64,000 nt of DNA from Corynebacterium timonense (GCF_900105305.1 NZ_LT629765.1:496001-560000), one strand, 5' to 3'. Counted from the first letter of the stretch, positions 26,592 through 36,971 are shown. Made by a program: numbers and translations. Notes: generated by a model from the letters alone, not told the origin.

Positions 26592-27811
26592 GCAATGAAG
26601 TGAAGAAGAACTACACCGACGCTGAGTTGGACAAGATGAACAACGCCGAGCTGGCGGCGCTTGGCACGGAGCTCGACGACGTCACCGTCGCGTTCCGCAA
26701 AGAGCGATACCCGGTCGAGGGCGACCCGCGCGAGAATTCGGCCGCCCGTGGCATCGCCACCTGGTTGACCGTCTCCGTCATCTCCGGGATCGCCTTCCTC
26801 GGGGTGTACCTGTTCTGGCCCTGGGAGCCGCGTTTCCACGGCGACGAGGGCTTGGCGGTCTACAACCTCTACACCCCGCTGCTCGGCCTGACCGCGATGC
26901 TGGGCCTCGGCTCGCTCGGTATCGCGACCGTCCAGTACGTCAAGAAGTTCATCCCGGAAGAGATCTCGGTGCAGCGCCGCCACGATGGGCGCTCCAGCGA
27001 GCTTGACCGCCGTACGACGACGGCATTGCTGAACGACGCTTGGCAGACCTCGACGCTGGGGCGCCGCACCGCGCTTAAGGGACTGCTGGGAACCTCGGCG
27101 ATCCTGAGCGGTCTGATGATTGCGGCCCCGCTCGGCGGCCTGATCAAGGACCCGTGGCGCCCGCGCCACGAGCTCGGCTACGCCGGTGACGGCACGCTGT
27201 GGACTCACGGCTGGACCCTCGCGGAGCAGGGGCAGAAGATCTACCTCGGCCGCGACACCGGCGCGATCGCCGAACTTCACGAGGGCACCGGCGGCTCGCA
27301 CTACACCACCGCCGGCGTGTCCCGCCTCGTGCGCATGCGCCCCGAGGATCTAGCGGCGGCGTCGATGGAGACGGTGTTCCCGCTCTACCCGGACGATGTC
27401 AACGACGGCGCGGACTACGACCCGGAACGCGACGTGTACGAAAACCACATGCACTCCATCCACGGCCCGCGCAACTCCGTGATGCTTATCCGCCTGCGTT
27501 CCGAAGACGCGCAGAAGGTCATCGAGCGCGAGGGCCAGGAGTCGTTCCACTACGGCGACTACTACGCCTACTCCAAGATCTGCACGCACATCGGTTGCCC
27601 CACCTCGCTCTACGAGGCCCAGACCAACCGCATCCTGTGCCCGTGCCACCAGTCGCAGTTCGACGCGCTGCACTACGGCAAGCCGGTGTTCGGCCCCGCC
27701 GCCCGCGCTCTGCCGCAGCTGCCTGTGACGATTGATGAAGACGGTTACCTCGTTGCCAACGGAAACTTCATTGAACCCGTCGGCCCGGCATTCTGGGAGC
27801 GTAAGTCCTAA
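26588..27811 (+). CDS. qcrA: Rieske iron-sulfur subunit of the bc1 complex
   Basis: This 407-residue subunit has three membrane helices (first near residues 57-77), unlike the single helix of mitochondrial Rieske proteins. The [2Fe-2S] motifs are [12 protein letters not shown] and CPCHQSQFD, giving both Cys-His pairs plus the flanking disulfide Cys. I chose ATG 26588, which overlaps the qcrC stop as ATGA; the longer reading begins inside qcrC. Its stop overlaps the qcrB start (TAATG), so the three genes are translationally coupled. Confidence 0.97.
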   Translation: MSNEVKKNYTDAELDKMNNAELAALGTELDDVTVAFRKERYPVEGDPRENSAARGIATWLTVSVISGIAFLGVYLFWPWEPRFHGDEGLAVYNLYTPLLGLTAMLGLGSLGIATVQYVKKFIPEEISVQRRHDGRSSELDRRTTTALLNDAWQTSTLGRRTALKGLLGTSAILSGLMIAAPLGGLIKDPWRPRHELGYAGDGTLWTHGWTLAEQGQKIYLGRDTGAIAELHEGTGGSHYTTAGVSRLVRMRPEDLAAASMETVFPLYPDDVNDGADYDPERDVYENHMHSIHGPRNSVMLIRLRSEDAQKVIEREGQESFHYGDYYAYSKICTHIGCPTSLYEAQTNRILCPCHQSQFDALHYGKPVFGPAARALPQLPVTIDEDGYLVANGNFIEPVGPAFWERKS

Positions 27812-29427
27812 TGAGCACTAAACTTGCACAAGCCGCGGACAACGTTGACTCGCGGTACACGATCTCCGGGGTCCTCCGGCCCCAGCTGAACAAGGTCTTT
27901 CCGACCCACTGGTCCTTCATGCTCGGCGAAGTGGCGCTGTACAGCTTCATCGTGCTGCTGCTGACGGGCATCTACCTCGCCCTGTTCTTCGACCCGTCCA
28001 TCACCAAGGTCATCTACGACGGTGACTACCTCCCGCTCAACGGCGTGGAGATGTCGCGCGCGTACGCGACCACTCTGGATATTTCCTTCGGCGTGCGCGG
28101 CGGCCTGTTTGTCCGCCAGATGCACCACTGGGCGGCGCTGATGTTCATGATGGCGATGTTCGCCCACATGATGCGCATCTTCTTCACCGGTGCCTTCCGC
28201 CGCCCCCGCGAGGCCAACTGGATCATTGGCGTCACGCTGATCCTCCTCGGCATGGCCGAGGGCTTCCTCGGCTACTCGCTGCCGGATGACCTCCTCTCCG
28301 GTGTGGGCCTGCGCATTATGTCGGCCATCATCGTCGGTCTCCCGATCGTCGGCACGTGGCTGCACTGGGCGATCTTCGGCGGCGACTTCCCGTCGGACCT
28401 CATGCTCGACCGCTTCTACATCCTTCACGTGCTGGTGCTGCCGGGCATCATTCTTGCGCTTGTCGCGGCCCACCTTCTGCTCGTGTGGTTCCAGAAGCAC
28501 ACGCAGTTCCCGGGCCCGGGCCGGACCGAGAACAACGTCGTCGGTGTCCGCATCCTTCCGGTGTTTGCCGTCAAGGCGATTGCCTACATGTTCATCGTTT
28601 TCGCGGTCCTCGCCGGCATGGCTGGCCTGACCACGATCAACAGCATCTGGACGATTGGCCCCTACAACCCGTCACAGGTCTCCGCCGGCTCCCAGCCTGA
28701 CGTGTACATGCTGTGGACGGACGGTGCCGCGCGTGTCATGCCCGCGTGGGAGCTCTACCTGGGTAACTACACCATTCCGGGTGCCTTCTGGGTTGCTCTG
28801 ATGTGTGGCATTATGGTCATCCTCCTGTTCGCTTACCCCTTCATCGAGCAGAAGGTGACCGGCGACAAAGCGCACCACAACCTGCTGCAGCGCCCGCGCG
28901 ACGTTCCTACTCGCACCGGCCTGGGTGTCATGGGTATCGTCTTCTTCCTGCTGCTGACCATCTCTGGCGGCAATGACCACGTGGCGCACTTCTTCGAAAT
29001 TTCGCTGAACGCCATGACGTGGTTTGGCCGTATTGGCCTCATCGTGCTGCCGCCGCTCGCGTACTTCATCACCTACCGCATTTGTGTCGGACTCCAGCGC
29101 TCCGACCGCGAGGTGCTCGAGCACGGTATCGAGACCGGAGTGATCAAGAAGCTCCCGAACGGCGCCTTTGTGGAGGTACACCAGCCGCTTGGCCCGGTGG
29201 ACGAGCACGGGCACCCGATCCCGCTCGAGTACGCTGGCGCCCGAGTGCCGAAGCAGCTCAACGAGCTCGGGTACAGCGACTCGGAGACCCTGGGTACGTT
29301 CAGCTCGCGAGAGCTGGGCATCAGCGAGCGGGTCCGCGACGCGGAGGACCGCCGGCACCACGAGGAGATCGAGACCATGCGTGCCATCGAGGAGTCCAAG
29401 AACGCCTCTGACCGCGATGCCACGTAG
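27811..29427 (+). CDS. qcrB: Cytochrome b subunit of the bc1 complex
   Basis: The 538-residue cytochrome b holds both hemes and the quinone sites. Heme-ligand histidines lie in [20 protein letters not shown] and in the helix [20 protein letters not shown]. The C-terminal cytoplasmic extension of about 120 residues (from about 418; [20 protein letters not shown] onward) is typical of actinobacterial QcrB. A short hairpin after the stop closes the operon. Confidence 0.97.
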   Translation: MSTKLAQAADNVDSRYTISGVLRPQLNKVFPTHWSFMLGEVALYSFIVLLLTGIYLALFFDPSITKVIYDGDYLPLNGVEMSRAYATTLDISFGVRGGLFVRQMHHWAALMFMMAMFAHMMRIFFTGAFRRPREANWIIGVTLILLGMAEGFLGYSLPDDLLSGVGLRIMSAIIVGLPIVGTWLHWAIFGGDFPSDLMLDRFYILHVLVLPGIILALVAAHLLLVWFQKHTQFPGPGRTENNVVGVRILPVFAVKAIAYMFIVFAVLAGMAGLTTINSIWTIGPYNPSQVSAGSQPDVYMLWTDGAARVMPAWELYLGNYTIPGAFWVALMCGIMVILLFAYPFIEQKVTGDKAHHNLLQRPRDVPTRTGLGVMGIVFFLLLTISGGNDHVAHFFEISLNAMTWFGRIGLIVLPPLAYFITYRICVGLQRSDREVLEHGIETGVIKKLPNGAFVEVHQPLGPVDEHGHPIPLEYAGARVPKQLNELGYSDSETLGTFSSRELGISERVRDAEDRRHHEEIETMRAIEESKNASDRDAT

Positions 29428-29450
29428 CGCTCAGCCCTCTCGGCAGTGAG

Positions 29451-29479
29451 GCCCTTCCCCTCCGGAGGAGGGGCTTTTT
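29451..29479 (+). terminator. Terminator after qcrB
   Basis: CCCCTCC and GGAGGAGGGG form a short, GC-rich, slightly bulged hairpin followed by CTTTTTC, starting 23 bases after the qcrB stop. The stem is imperfect, so some readthrough is possible. Confidence 0.65.
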
Positions 29480-29495
29480 CGTGATCTTTTCGTAA

Positions 29496-29511
29496 TGTGA
29501 GTGGAATCACA
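29496..29511. promoter_or_regulatory. GlxR (CRP-type) operator upstream of the NlpC/P60 gene
   Basis: TGTGAGTGGAATCACA is a perfect TGTGA-N6-TCACA palindrome. It lies just after the qcrB terminator and about 200 bases before the putative riboswitch promoter. The 530-base gene-free region 29428-29957 holds this site, the promoter and the riboswitch; I see nothing else in it. Confidence 0.75.
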
Positions 29512-29699
29512 TTCATTTGTTTGGGCGAGGGGTGGCGCTTTATGTGTGACCTGTGATTGCCTTCCCGTGTGCTCTTTTTATGCTGGTAAAGCGGTGTTTG
29601 TGGCGTCGGTAAGCGACTGCGTGGTGGGGTAGCAGCCCGGCGGCAGTGGTGCGCCGACGGGATCGAGCGGAAAATAACGGCGCGATAACGGGTGTCGCG

Positions 29700-29730
29700 T
29701 TGGACAAGTCCTGTATCCGTTTCGTAATCT
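29700..29730 (+). promoter_or_regulatory. Candidate promoter of the riboswitch-NlpC/P60 transcript
   Basis: TTGGAC (29700-29705) and TAATCT (29725-29730) are spaced by 19 bases and would start transcription near 29737, just before the first riboswitch stem. The spacing is slightly long, and the call rests on position. Confidence 0.45.
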
Positions 29731-29752
29731 TACCGAGACATTGCGACGACAT

Positions 29753-29937
29753 AGTCGGTCGTGATTCGCACAAGGACATATAGCCGAATCCCGCCGCCCG
29801 GCGGGAACCGGGGAACCGCACGGCCCATGTGGCCATCCCCTGGGGTGAATGGGGCACAAGGACGGCGCTGTAGCGCCGCGGAGTGCGCCAAGGCCGTCTC
29901 TCAGGCCTAACCCGACAGCTAACCCGGTAGGCGACTG
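29753..29937 (+). ncRNA. Cyclic-di-AMP riboswitch (ydaO-yuaA class)
   Basis: The conserved blocks of this class occur in the right order: AGCCGAATCC (29782), ACCGGGGAACCG (29807), CTGGGGTGAATGGGGCA (29840), and the 3' core CCCGACAGCTAACCC followed by GTAGGCGACT (29911-29936). AGTCG at 29753-29757 can pair with CGACT at 29932-29936 as the closing P1 stem. The element ends about 20 bases before the GTG of an NlpC/P60 hydrolase. In Actinobacteria this riboswitch is known upstream of cell-wall hydrolase and Rpf genes, and c-di-AMP binding normally turns expression off. I see no clear intrinsic terminator after it; GGAG of the hydrolase lies ten bases beyond P1, so translation control is possible. 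Confidence 0.92.
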
Positions 29938-29957
29938 AGATGATATGGAGACAGCAC

Positions 29958-30575
29958 GTGGCAAAACACCGCCGCCCCACCACTACCGTGACCCGCAACC
30001 TCGCGACTGCGACCGCCGTCGCCGCGGGTGCGGCCCTGCTGGCACCGGCCGCGAACGCCGCCGAGGTCCGCGTTCCCAACACAAACCTCTCCGTGGACGT
30101 CCAGGGCATTGAAAATGTCCCCGGCATCGAAAACATCCCCGGCGTGACCGAGTGGATCCCCTCGCTTGCCCAGCAGGAGACGACCAACTACACCGCGCCA
30201 GCGCCGGCTGCCCCGGTGGCCGCCGTCAAGACCACGGGTGAGCGCATTGTTGAGATCGCCCGTACGAAGATCGGCTCCCCGTATGTCTACGGCGCATCTG
30301 GCCCCGACGCCTTCGACTGCTCGGGCTTCACCTCGTGGGTGTACGCGCAGGCCGGCAAGTCCATCCCGCGCACCTCGCAGGCGCAGGCCAACGGCGGCAC
30401 TCCGGTGCCCCTGGACCAGCTGCAGCCGGGCGACATCGTTGCTTACTACGGCGGCGCGTCCCACGTGGCCATCTACGCCGGCAACGGCAAGATCATCGAC
30501 GCGCTCAACAGCGGCACCCCGGTGGGCGAGCGCCCGCTGCACATGATGCCGGTGCACTCGGCCTTCCGTTTCTAG
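29958..30575 (+). CDS. Secreted NlpC/P60 peptidoglycan endopeptidase (short)
   Basis: The 205-residue protein has a Sec signal peptide (basic AKHRRPTTT, then a hydrophobic stretch ending AANAAE, about residue 35), a linker with ENVPGIENIPGV and a Pro/Ala-rich segment, and a C-terminal NlpC/P60 domain from about residue 92. Catalytic residues are Cys121 in AFDCSGFTSW and the His in ASHVAIYAG; the third position is probably the Asn of DALNSG rather than His. It should cut peptide stems of peptidoglycan. GTG 29958 has GGAG seven bases upstream. It sits directly behind the c-di-AMP riboswitch and ends with its own terminator. Confidence 0.92.
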   Translation: MAKHRRPTTTVTRNLATATAVAAGAALLAPAANAAEVRVPNTNLSVDVQGIENVPGIENIPGVTEWIPSLAQQETTNYTAPAPAAPVAAVKTTGERIVEIARTKIGSPYVYGASGPDAFDCSGFTSWVYAQAGKSIPRTSQAQANGGTPVPLDQLQPGDIVAYYGGASHVAIYAGNGKIIDALNSGTPVGERPLHMMPVHSAFRF

Positions 30576-30590
30576 GGTCGAACCCCGCTG

Positions 30591-30620
30591 CCCGCCGCTC
30601 GTTTTCCGTGCGGCGGGTTT
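30591..30620 (+). terminator. Terminator of the short NlpC/P60 gene
   Basis: CCCGCCGC (30591-30598) pairs with GCGGCGGG (30610-30617), followed by TTTGTGTGTTTTC. It separates the two NlpC/P60 genes. Confidence 0.8.
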
Positions 30621-30689
30621 GTGTGTTTTCGCTGCTGGGCAGCGGTCATTCGGGCCACTTGACCCACGCCGAGAATGGACTATATTTAG

Positions 30690-30705
30690 GTAACGGTTTT
30701 GTAAA
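30690..30705 (+). promoter_or_regulatory. GTAAC-type direct repeat before the second NlpC/P60 gene
   Basis: GTAAC-GGTTTT-GTAAA is a near-perfect direct repeat with 11-base period in a short A+T-rich patch (TATATTTAG just upstream). Its form recalls direct-repeat sites of the MtrA response regulator, which controls cell-wall hydrolase genes in this order. The assignment is tentative. Confidence 0.35.
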
Positions 30706-30793
30706 GATGTGGCCGCATCACCCGCCCGACCCGTAGAGCTGCTCGACACGGCGGGCTGATAACGCTCAACGAGCACAGTGGAAAGAGGATCTA

Positions 30794-31825
30794 GTGGGCA
30801 AGCATTCCCTCCGACCCCACCGCGGCGCGGCACGCGTGACGGTGTCCGCCTTCGCACTCAGCGCTACCGTCGCAGGCGCTCTGGCCGTCCCGGCCCACGC
30901 CGACGAGGTCGACGCCCTGATCGAGGAGATGGACACTCTTTCGCAGGAGGCGACGGGTAAGAGCGAAGAGCTCAAGGCCATTGAGGACGAGATCGCCGCT
31001 GCGGAAGGGCGCCTCGGCGAGATGCGGGAGCGGGTCGAGCACACCCGCGACGCGGCTGCTCAGGCCGTTGCGGACCGCGAGGCCCAGCGGGAGGCCTTCG
31101 ACACTGTTGCTGCCTCGGCAAACCGGACGAGCACCGCGGATACCGTCATCACGAGCCTGGGGGCGGAAAACCCGCAGGCGTTGATCGACCGCGCGGCGTA
31201 CCTCGGCGCCATCTCGCGCAACACCGATCGCGCCCTCGATGAGCTGCGCGCGGCGAACGAGGAGGCCGCCGAGCGCGCAAACGCAGCGAACATTGCCGTT
31301 GCGGAAGCGGAGTTCCAGCGCAACCAGCTGGACTCGAAGCGGGCGAAGCTCGAGCGCGAGCGTGGAGAGCTCGATGAAAAGGTGCGCGAGGTCGAGGAGA
31401 AGATCAATTCCCTGAGCGCTGATCAGCGCGCGCGCTGGGAGAACAAGTACAACCCGATTGCCAACCCCGTGCTGCTGCCCGGGGCCGGCGAGGGCGTTGT
31501 TGGCGCCGCCCTGGCGCAGCTGGGCAAGCCCTACGGCTGGGGTGCTGCTGGCCCCGGCGCCTTCGACTGCTCGGGGCTGATGGTGTGGGCCTACGGGCAG
31601 AACGGTAAGTCCATTCCGCGGACTTCTCAGGCGCAGCTCGCGGGGGGCACTCCGGTGCCGGTGTCGCAGCTGCAGCCGGGTGACATCGTCGGCTACTACC
31701 CGGGTGTTACGCACGTGGGCATGTACATCGGCAACGGCCAGGTTGTCCACGCCTCCGACTACGGCATCCCAGTCCAGGTTGTGCCGCTGAACTCGATGCC
31801 GGTCCAGGGCGCCGTGCGCTACTGA
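30794..31825 (+). CDS. Secreted RipA-like coiled-coil NlpC/P60 endopeptidase
   Basis: The 343-residue protein has a signal peptide ending at about AVPAHADE (residue 37), a long helical coiled-coil region (about 38-215: VDALIEEMDTLSQEATGKSE to KVREVEEKINSLSADQ), and a C-terminal NlpC/P60 domain. Catalytic residues are Cys259 in AFDCSGLMVW, His307 in THVGMYIG and His319 in VVHAS. It resembles RipA, the septal hydrolase of mycobacteria and corynebacteria, in which the coiled coil blocks the active site until activated. GTG 30794 is preceded by AGAGGA. Its TGA overlaps the pimB' ATG by one base, coupling the two genes. Confidence 0.93.
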   Translation: MGKHSLRPHRGAARVTVSAFALSATVAGALAVPAHADEVDALIEEMDTLSQEATGKSEELKAIEDEIAAAEGRLGEMRERVEHTRDAAAQAVADREAQREAFDTVAASANRTSTADTVITSLGAENPQALIDRAAYLGAISRNTDRALDELRAANEEAAERANAANIAVAEAEFQRNQLDSKRAKLERERGELDEKVREVEEKINSLSADQRARWENKYNPIANPVLLPGAGEGVVGAALAQLGKPYGWGAAGPGAFDCSGLMVWAYGQNGKSIPRTSQAQLAGGTPVPVSQLQPGDIVGYYPGVTHVGMYIGNGQVVHASDYGIPVQVVPLNSMPVQGAVRY

Positions 31826-32976
31826 TGCCCACCCTGCTGGTCACCAACGACTTCCCGCCCACAGTGGGCGGGATTCAGTCGTATGTGAGGGATTACGTCG
31901 CCGAGCTCGTCGACAGGACCGGGCCAGACGAGCTCGTCGTGTTCGCCTCGACCCAGGACGCGGACGCGGCTCGCGCGTGGGACGCGTCGTGCGACTACGA
32001 GGTCATCCGCTGGCCCGGCACCGTCATGGTGCCCACGCCTGGCGTGCGCGCTCAGATGCAGCGCATCATCCGTGAGCGCGGCATCAACACCGTCTGGTTC
32101 GGCGCCGCGGCGCCGCTGGCCCTGCTGGGCCCCGCGGCCCGCGAGGCGGGGGCGTCGCGGGTGGTGGCCACCACGCACGGCCACGAGGTTGGCTGGTCGA
32201 TGGTGCCTGGCGCCAGGAGCGCGCTGCGCCGGATCGGTAACACCTCCGACGTCGTGACGTACATTTCCCGCTACACGCTGTCGCGCTTCGGCCGTGCCAT
32301 CGGCCCGCACCCGCGGTTTGTTGCGCTGCCCTCGGCGGTGGATACCCGCTTCTTCCGCCCCCTGCCCGCCGAGCGAGTCGCCGCCGTGCGCGCTGAGCTC
32401 GGAGTGGGGGAGGCCCCGCTCGTCGTGTGCGCGTCTCGCCTGGTCGCGCGCAAGGGCCAGGACCAGCTCATAAGGGCGCTGCCGGGCATTCGCACGCGTA
32501 TCGACGCCACACGGCTCGTCATCGTGGGATCGGGACCGTACGAGCGCCGGCTGCGACGCCTCGCGGAGCGGCTCAACCCGGCCGACCGGGCGGCGCTGAC
32601 GTTTACGGGCGCCGTGGGAAGCGAAAAGCTGCGCGACATCATCGCGTCCGCTGACGTGTTTGCCATGCCCGCGCGCACCCGCGGCTGGGGTCTGGACACC
32701 GAGGGGCTCGGGATCGTCTACCTCGAGGCGCAAGCCTGCGGCGTGCCGGTCGTGGGCGGAACGTCTGGGGGCGCGCCGGAGGCTGTGGGCCCGGACAGCG
32801 GCGTTGTTGTCGATGGGCGTGACACCCAGGCGCTTGTGCGGGAGGTGGCCGCGCTCTTGGGGGACGACGCGCGGCGCGCGGAGATGGGGGAGGCGGGCCC
32901 TGGGTTCGTCGAGAAGCACTTCGGGCGGCGGGAGCTTGGGGACCGTCTTGTCCGGGCTCTCCACGGCGAGGGCTAA
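31825..32976 (+). CDS. pimB: Mannosyltransferase PimB' (GT4)
   Basis: The 383-residue glycosyltransferase adds the second mannose from GDP-mannose to phosphatidylinositol monomannoside, or to glucuronosyl diacylglycerol in corynebacteria. It begins with the family glycine loop LVTNDFPPTVGGIQSYV and has the GT4 donor motif ASRLVARKGQDQL and the EX7E element EGLGIVYLEAQACGVPVVGG. It acts at the cytoplasmic membrane face. The ATG shares a base with the stop of the RipA-like gene. The assignment agrees with the C. glutamicum gene order. Confidence 0.92.
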   Translation: MPTLLVTNDFPPTVGGIQSYVRDYVAELVDRTGPDELVVFASTQDADAARAWDASCDYEVIRWPGTVMVPTPGVRAQMQRIIRERGINTVWFGAAAPLALLGPAAREAGASRVVATTHGHEVGWSMVPGARSALRRIGNTSDVVTYISRYTLSRFGRAIGPHPRFVALPSAVDTRFFRPLPAERVAAVRAELGVGEAPLVVCASRLVARKGQDQLIRALPGIRTRIDATRLVIVGSGPYERRLRRLAERLNPADRAALTFTGAVGSEKLRDIIASADVFAMPARTRGWGLDTEGLGIVYLEAQACGVPVVGGTSGGAPEAVGPDSGVVVDGRDTQALVREVAALLGDDARRAEMGEAGPGFVEKHFGRRELGDRLVRALHGEG

Positions 32977-32987
32977 ACTCGGTCCTT

Positions 32988-33971
32988 ATGTCAGCACACC
33001 CCGAGCTGCCCGCCAGCGACGCGCCGTTGACCGTGGGCTTCGACATCGGTGGGACGAACGTCCGAGCGGGAGTCGTTGACGCGGCGGGCCGCATCGTCGC
33101 GCGGCGCGAGGCCCGGACGGCGCACACCGAGGCAGAGCTGGTGAAAACAATCGCTTGCATCGTGGAGGACCTGCAGGCGGATTACGCGATCGGCGCGGTC
33201 GGCGCGGCCGTGGCTGCTTTCCTCGACCCGGAATGCGAGGTGGTGCGCTTTGCCCCGCACCTGCCGTGGCGCGACAACCGCCCGGTCCGCGCGGAGTTGG
33301 AGGACGCGACGGGGCTTCCAGTGCGCGTGGAGCACGACGCGAATTCCGCGGCGTGGGGCGAGTACCGCTTCGGGGCGGCTCAGCAGGCGCGGACGTGGGT
33401 GTTCTTCGCCGTCGGCACCGGGATCGGCGCGACGCTCATGCACGACGGGGAGATCTACCGCGGGTCGTTCGGCACCGCCCCGGAGTTCGGGCATGTGACG
33501 GTCGTGCCCGGCGGGCGCGTGTGCTCGTGCGGCAAGCAGGGCTGCTTGGAGCGCTACGCCTCGGGCACGGCCCTCGTGGACACGGCGCTCGAGGTGGCGG
33601 GGCGCGGAGGGTTCAAAAGGAGCGCGCTGTACCGCAGGGTCGTGGACAAGCGAGCGGACGGGCGTGACGTGATGAGGTCGGCGCGCGCCGGCGATCCCCT
33701 CGGCCTGGCCGCTGTCGCTGATTTCGCGCGCTGGCTGGGGCAGGGGCTGTCTCTCGTGGCCGACGTGCTCGACCCGGAGCTCATCGTTCTGGGCGGTGGC
33801 GTCAGCCGGGACGCGGACCTCTTTTTGGATGCGGCGCGCGAGGAGTTCGAACACGGAATAGTCGGGGCGGGGTACCGCCCGGCGGCCCGTGTCATATGCG
33901 CGGACCTCGGCGCCGACGCGGGTATGATCGGGGTCGCTGATTTGGCCCGGGAAAGGGGACTGCAGGGATGA
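32988..33971 (+). CDS. glk: ROK-family glucokinase
   Basis: This 327-residue kinase phosphorylates glucose with ATP. It has the phosphate-binding loop GFDIGGTNVRAGVVD, catalytic Asp in VEHDANSAAWGE, and the ROK zinc motif CSCGKQGCLERYASG. The ATG follows TAAACT by eight bases without a clear Shine-Dalgarno, so a leaderless transcript is likely even though pimB' ends only 11 bases upstream. The stop overlaps the plsC start as ATGA. Neighbourhood matches C. glutamicum glk. Polyphosphate-dependent activity cannot be excluded from sequence. Confidence 0.92.
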   Translation: MSAHPELPASDAPLTVGFDIGGTNVRAGVVDAAGRIVARREARTAHTEAELVKTIACIVEDLQADYAIGAVGAAVAAFLDPECEVVRFAPHLPWRDNRPVRAELEDATGLPVRVEHDANSAAWGEYRFGAAQQARTWVFFAVGTGIGATLMHDGEIYRGSFGTAPEFGHVTVVPGGRVCSCGKQGCLERYASGTALVDTALEVAGRGGFKRSALYRRVVDKRADGRDVMRSARAGDPLGLAAVADFARWLGQGLSLVADVLDPELIVLGGGVSRDADLFLDAAREEFEHGIVGAGYRPAARVICADLGADAGMIGVADLARERGLQG

Positions 33972-34705
33972 CCAACAAGTGGTACGTGTTTTTCAAGGCG
34001 ACACTTGGCCCGCCGCTGCTCCTGTGGAACCGCCCCACGATCACGGGCAGCGAGAATATCCCTCGTTCCGGGCCGGCGATTGTGGTGTCCAACCACCAGG
34101 CGGTCATGGACTCCTTCTACTTGCCCCTCATGGTGTGGAGGCAACTGACGTTCCCCGCTAAGAAGGAGTATTTCACCTCGCCCGGGCTGGGCGGACGCAT
34201 CCAGCGCTTCTTCTTTTCTTCGGTGGGTCAGATCCCCATCGACCGCTCCGATTCCGGTGCGGGCGAGACCCTCGTGAGCGCCGCGAAGGGCGTGCTTGAC
34301 GAGGGCAAGCTCTTCGGCATCTATCCCGAGGGGACGCGCTCACCCGATGGCCGCATTTATAAAGGCAAGACGGGGATGGCGCGCATCGCCATGGAAACGG
34401 GGGTGCCCGTGCTGCCGGCCGCGATGATTGGCACGCGCAACGCGAACCCGATCGGCACCCTGATCCCGCGCCCGCGCAAGGTGCGCATGGCCATCGGCGA
34501 TGCTATTGACCCGCACGAGTGGGCGCGCGAGAACGGCTTCGACCCCGGCTCCCGAGACGTGATGCGGCCGTTCACCGACTACGTCATGCGCCAACTGGCG
34601 GAGCTGTCCGGCTACGAGTACGTGGACATGTACGCGGCGGATGTGAAGAGGTCTCTCGAGGCGGGGCACGGCTACCCCGCGGGTGCGGAGCCGAAGCAGC
34701 ACTGA
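33968..34705 (+). CDS. plsC: 1-acyl-sn-glycerol-3-phosphate acyltransferase
   Basis: The 245-residue membrane-associated enzyme acylates lysophosphatidic acid. It has the HX4D motif NHQAVMD near residue 43, and EGTRSPDG at about residue 123, both core PlsC blocks; VPVLPAAMIGT is the fourth. No strong membrane helix is seen beyond an amphipathic N-terminus. It overlaps glk by four bases, so the two are translationally coupled. Confidence 0.93.
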   Translation: MTNKWYVFFKATLGPPLLLWNRPTITGSENIPRSGPAIVVSNHQAVMDSFYLPLMVWRQLTFPAKKEYFTSPGLGGRIQRFFFSSVGQIPIDRSDSGAGETLVSAAKGVLDEGKLFGIYPEGTRSPDGRIYKGKTGMARIAMETGVPVLPAAMIGTRNANPIGTLIPRPRKVRMAIGDAIDPHEWARENGFDPGSRDVMRPFTDYVMRQLAELSGYEYVDMYAADVKRSLEAGHGYPAGAEPKQH

Positions 34706-34707
34706 TC

Positions 34708-34713
34708 TAGGAT
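34708..34713 (+). promoter_or_regulatory. -10 box (TAGGAT) of the 34721 gene
   Basis: TAGGAT is followed by seven bases and the ATG at 34721, with no Shine-Dalgarno, indicating a leaderless transcript that starts just after plsC. Confidence 0.5.
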
Positions 34714-34720
34714 CGGACGT

Positions 34721-34918
34721 ATGGATCGGGATCTCGTCACGCGCATCGCTCTGGCCGCAGCCCTTATCGTGCTGTTCCTCGTCGCATCCCAGACCGGCTT
34801 CTACGTCACGGTGGTAGGGCCCCTGACGGTGATCGGTATTGCGGCCATCATGTTCTGGCCCCGCCATGACGACGAGGAGATCGCAGAGGCGCCCGACGAG
34901 TCGGCTCGGAGCCGCTAA
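34721..34918 (+). CDS. Small two-helix membrane protein
   Basis: The 65-residue product has two short hydrophobic segments, roughly residues 7-24 (RIALAAALIVLFLVASQTG) and 29-46 (VVGPLTVIGIAAIMFW), and an acidic cytoplasmic tail (HDDEEIAEAPDESARSR). I do not recognise a family. It lies 15 bases after plsC and one base before the exoribonuclease gene, so it is probably translated and co-transcribed with the latter. Codon use is like the neighbours. Confidence 0.7.
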   Translation: MDRDLVTRIALAAALIVLFLVASQTGFYVTVVGPLTVIGIAAIMFWPRHDDEEIAEAPDESARSR

Positions 34919-34919
34919 C

Positions 34920-35438
34920 GTGCGTTATTTCTACGACACCGAGTTCATCGAGGACGGGCGCACCATCGACCTAGTCTCGATCGGCATCGTCGCCGAAGAC
35001 GGGCGCGAGTATTACGCGGTGTCGACGGACTTCGACGCGCGCCTCGCGAACCAGTGGGTGCGCAAGAACGTCTTGGATAAGCTGCCGAACCCGCAGAGCG
35101 GCGCGTGGAAGTCGCCGCGCGCGATCCGGGACGACGTCTTGGAGTTCCTCACGGCGTCTGATTCCGCGCCGGAGCTGTGGGCGTGGGTGGGGGCCTACGA
35201 CCATATTGTGTTGGCCCAGCTGTGGGGCGACATGACGGGCCTGCCGCGGCAGCTTCCGCGGTTTACGCGCGAGTTAAAGCAGTACTGGGAGATGGCGGGT
35301 TGCCCGGCGCTGCCCGCTGTCCCGGAGGGGAGGCACGATGCGCTTGTCGACGCCCGACACAACCGCGCCAAGTTCGACGCGTGCTTCCGCGTCATGCCGC
35401 TGGACCGCCGCGGGAAAGTAGCCCACAGATTGAGATAG
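34920..35438 (+). CDS. DEDD-type 3'-5' exoribonuclease (Rv2179c-like)
   Basis: The 172-residue protein matches the mycobacterial Rv2179c family of RNase-T-like exoribonucleases. Metal-binding acidic residues are visible: the DxE of FYDTEFIEDG near the N-terminus, the Asp in GAYDHIVLAQ, and HDALVDARHN with catalytic His and last Asp near the C-terminus. The likely substrate is 3' ends of small RNA. I chose GTG 34920, one base after the preceding stop; the longer reading overlaps that gene. It precedes aroG. Confidence 0.88.
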   Translation: MRYFYDTEFIEDGRTIDLVSIGIVAEDGREYYAVSTDFDARLANQWVRKNVLDKLPNPQSGAWKSPRAIRDDVLEFLTASDSAPELWAWVGAYDHIVLAQLWGDMTGLPRQLPRFTRELKQYWEMAGCPALPAVPEGRHDALVDARHNRAKFDACFRVMPLDRRGKVAHRLR

Positions 35439-36899
<1,461 letters not shown>

Positions 36900-36917
36900 C
36901 CCGCACACTTAACCCAA

Positions 36918-36945
36918 GAAGGGAGCGCCGTGTGGCGCTCCCTTC
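36918..36945. terminator. Bidirectional terminator between aroG and pknL
   Basis: GAAGGGAGCGCC (36918-36929) pairs perfectly with GGCGCTCCCTTC (36934-36945) around a four-base loop, followed by a partly T-rich tail. It lies between convergent stop codons. Confidence 0.85.
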
Positions 36946-36971
36946 GTTGCTGTTCTGGCCGGGAGCTCTTC

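Noticed and set aside
29541..29556. Second GlxR site (TGTGACCTGTGATT)
   Set aside because: The right arm does not form TCACA at the required spacing.
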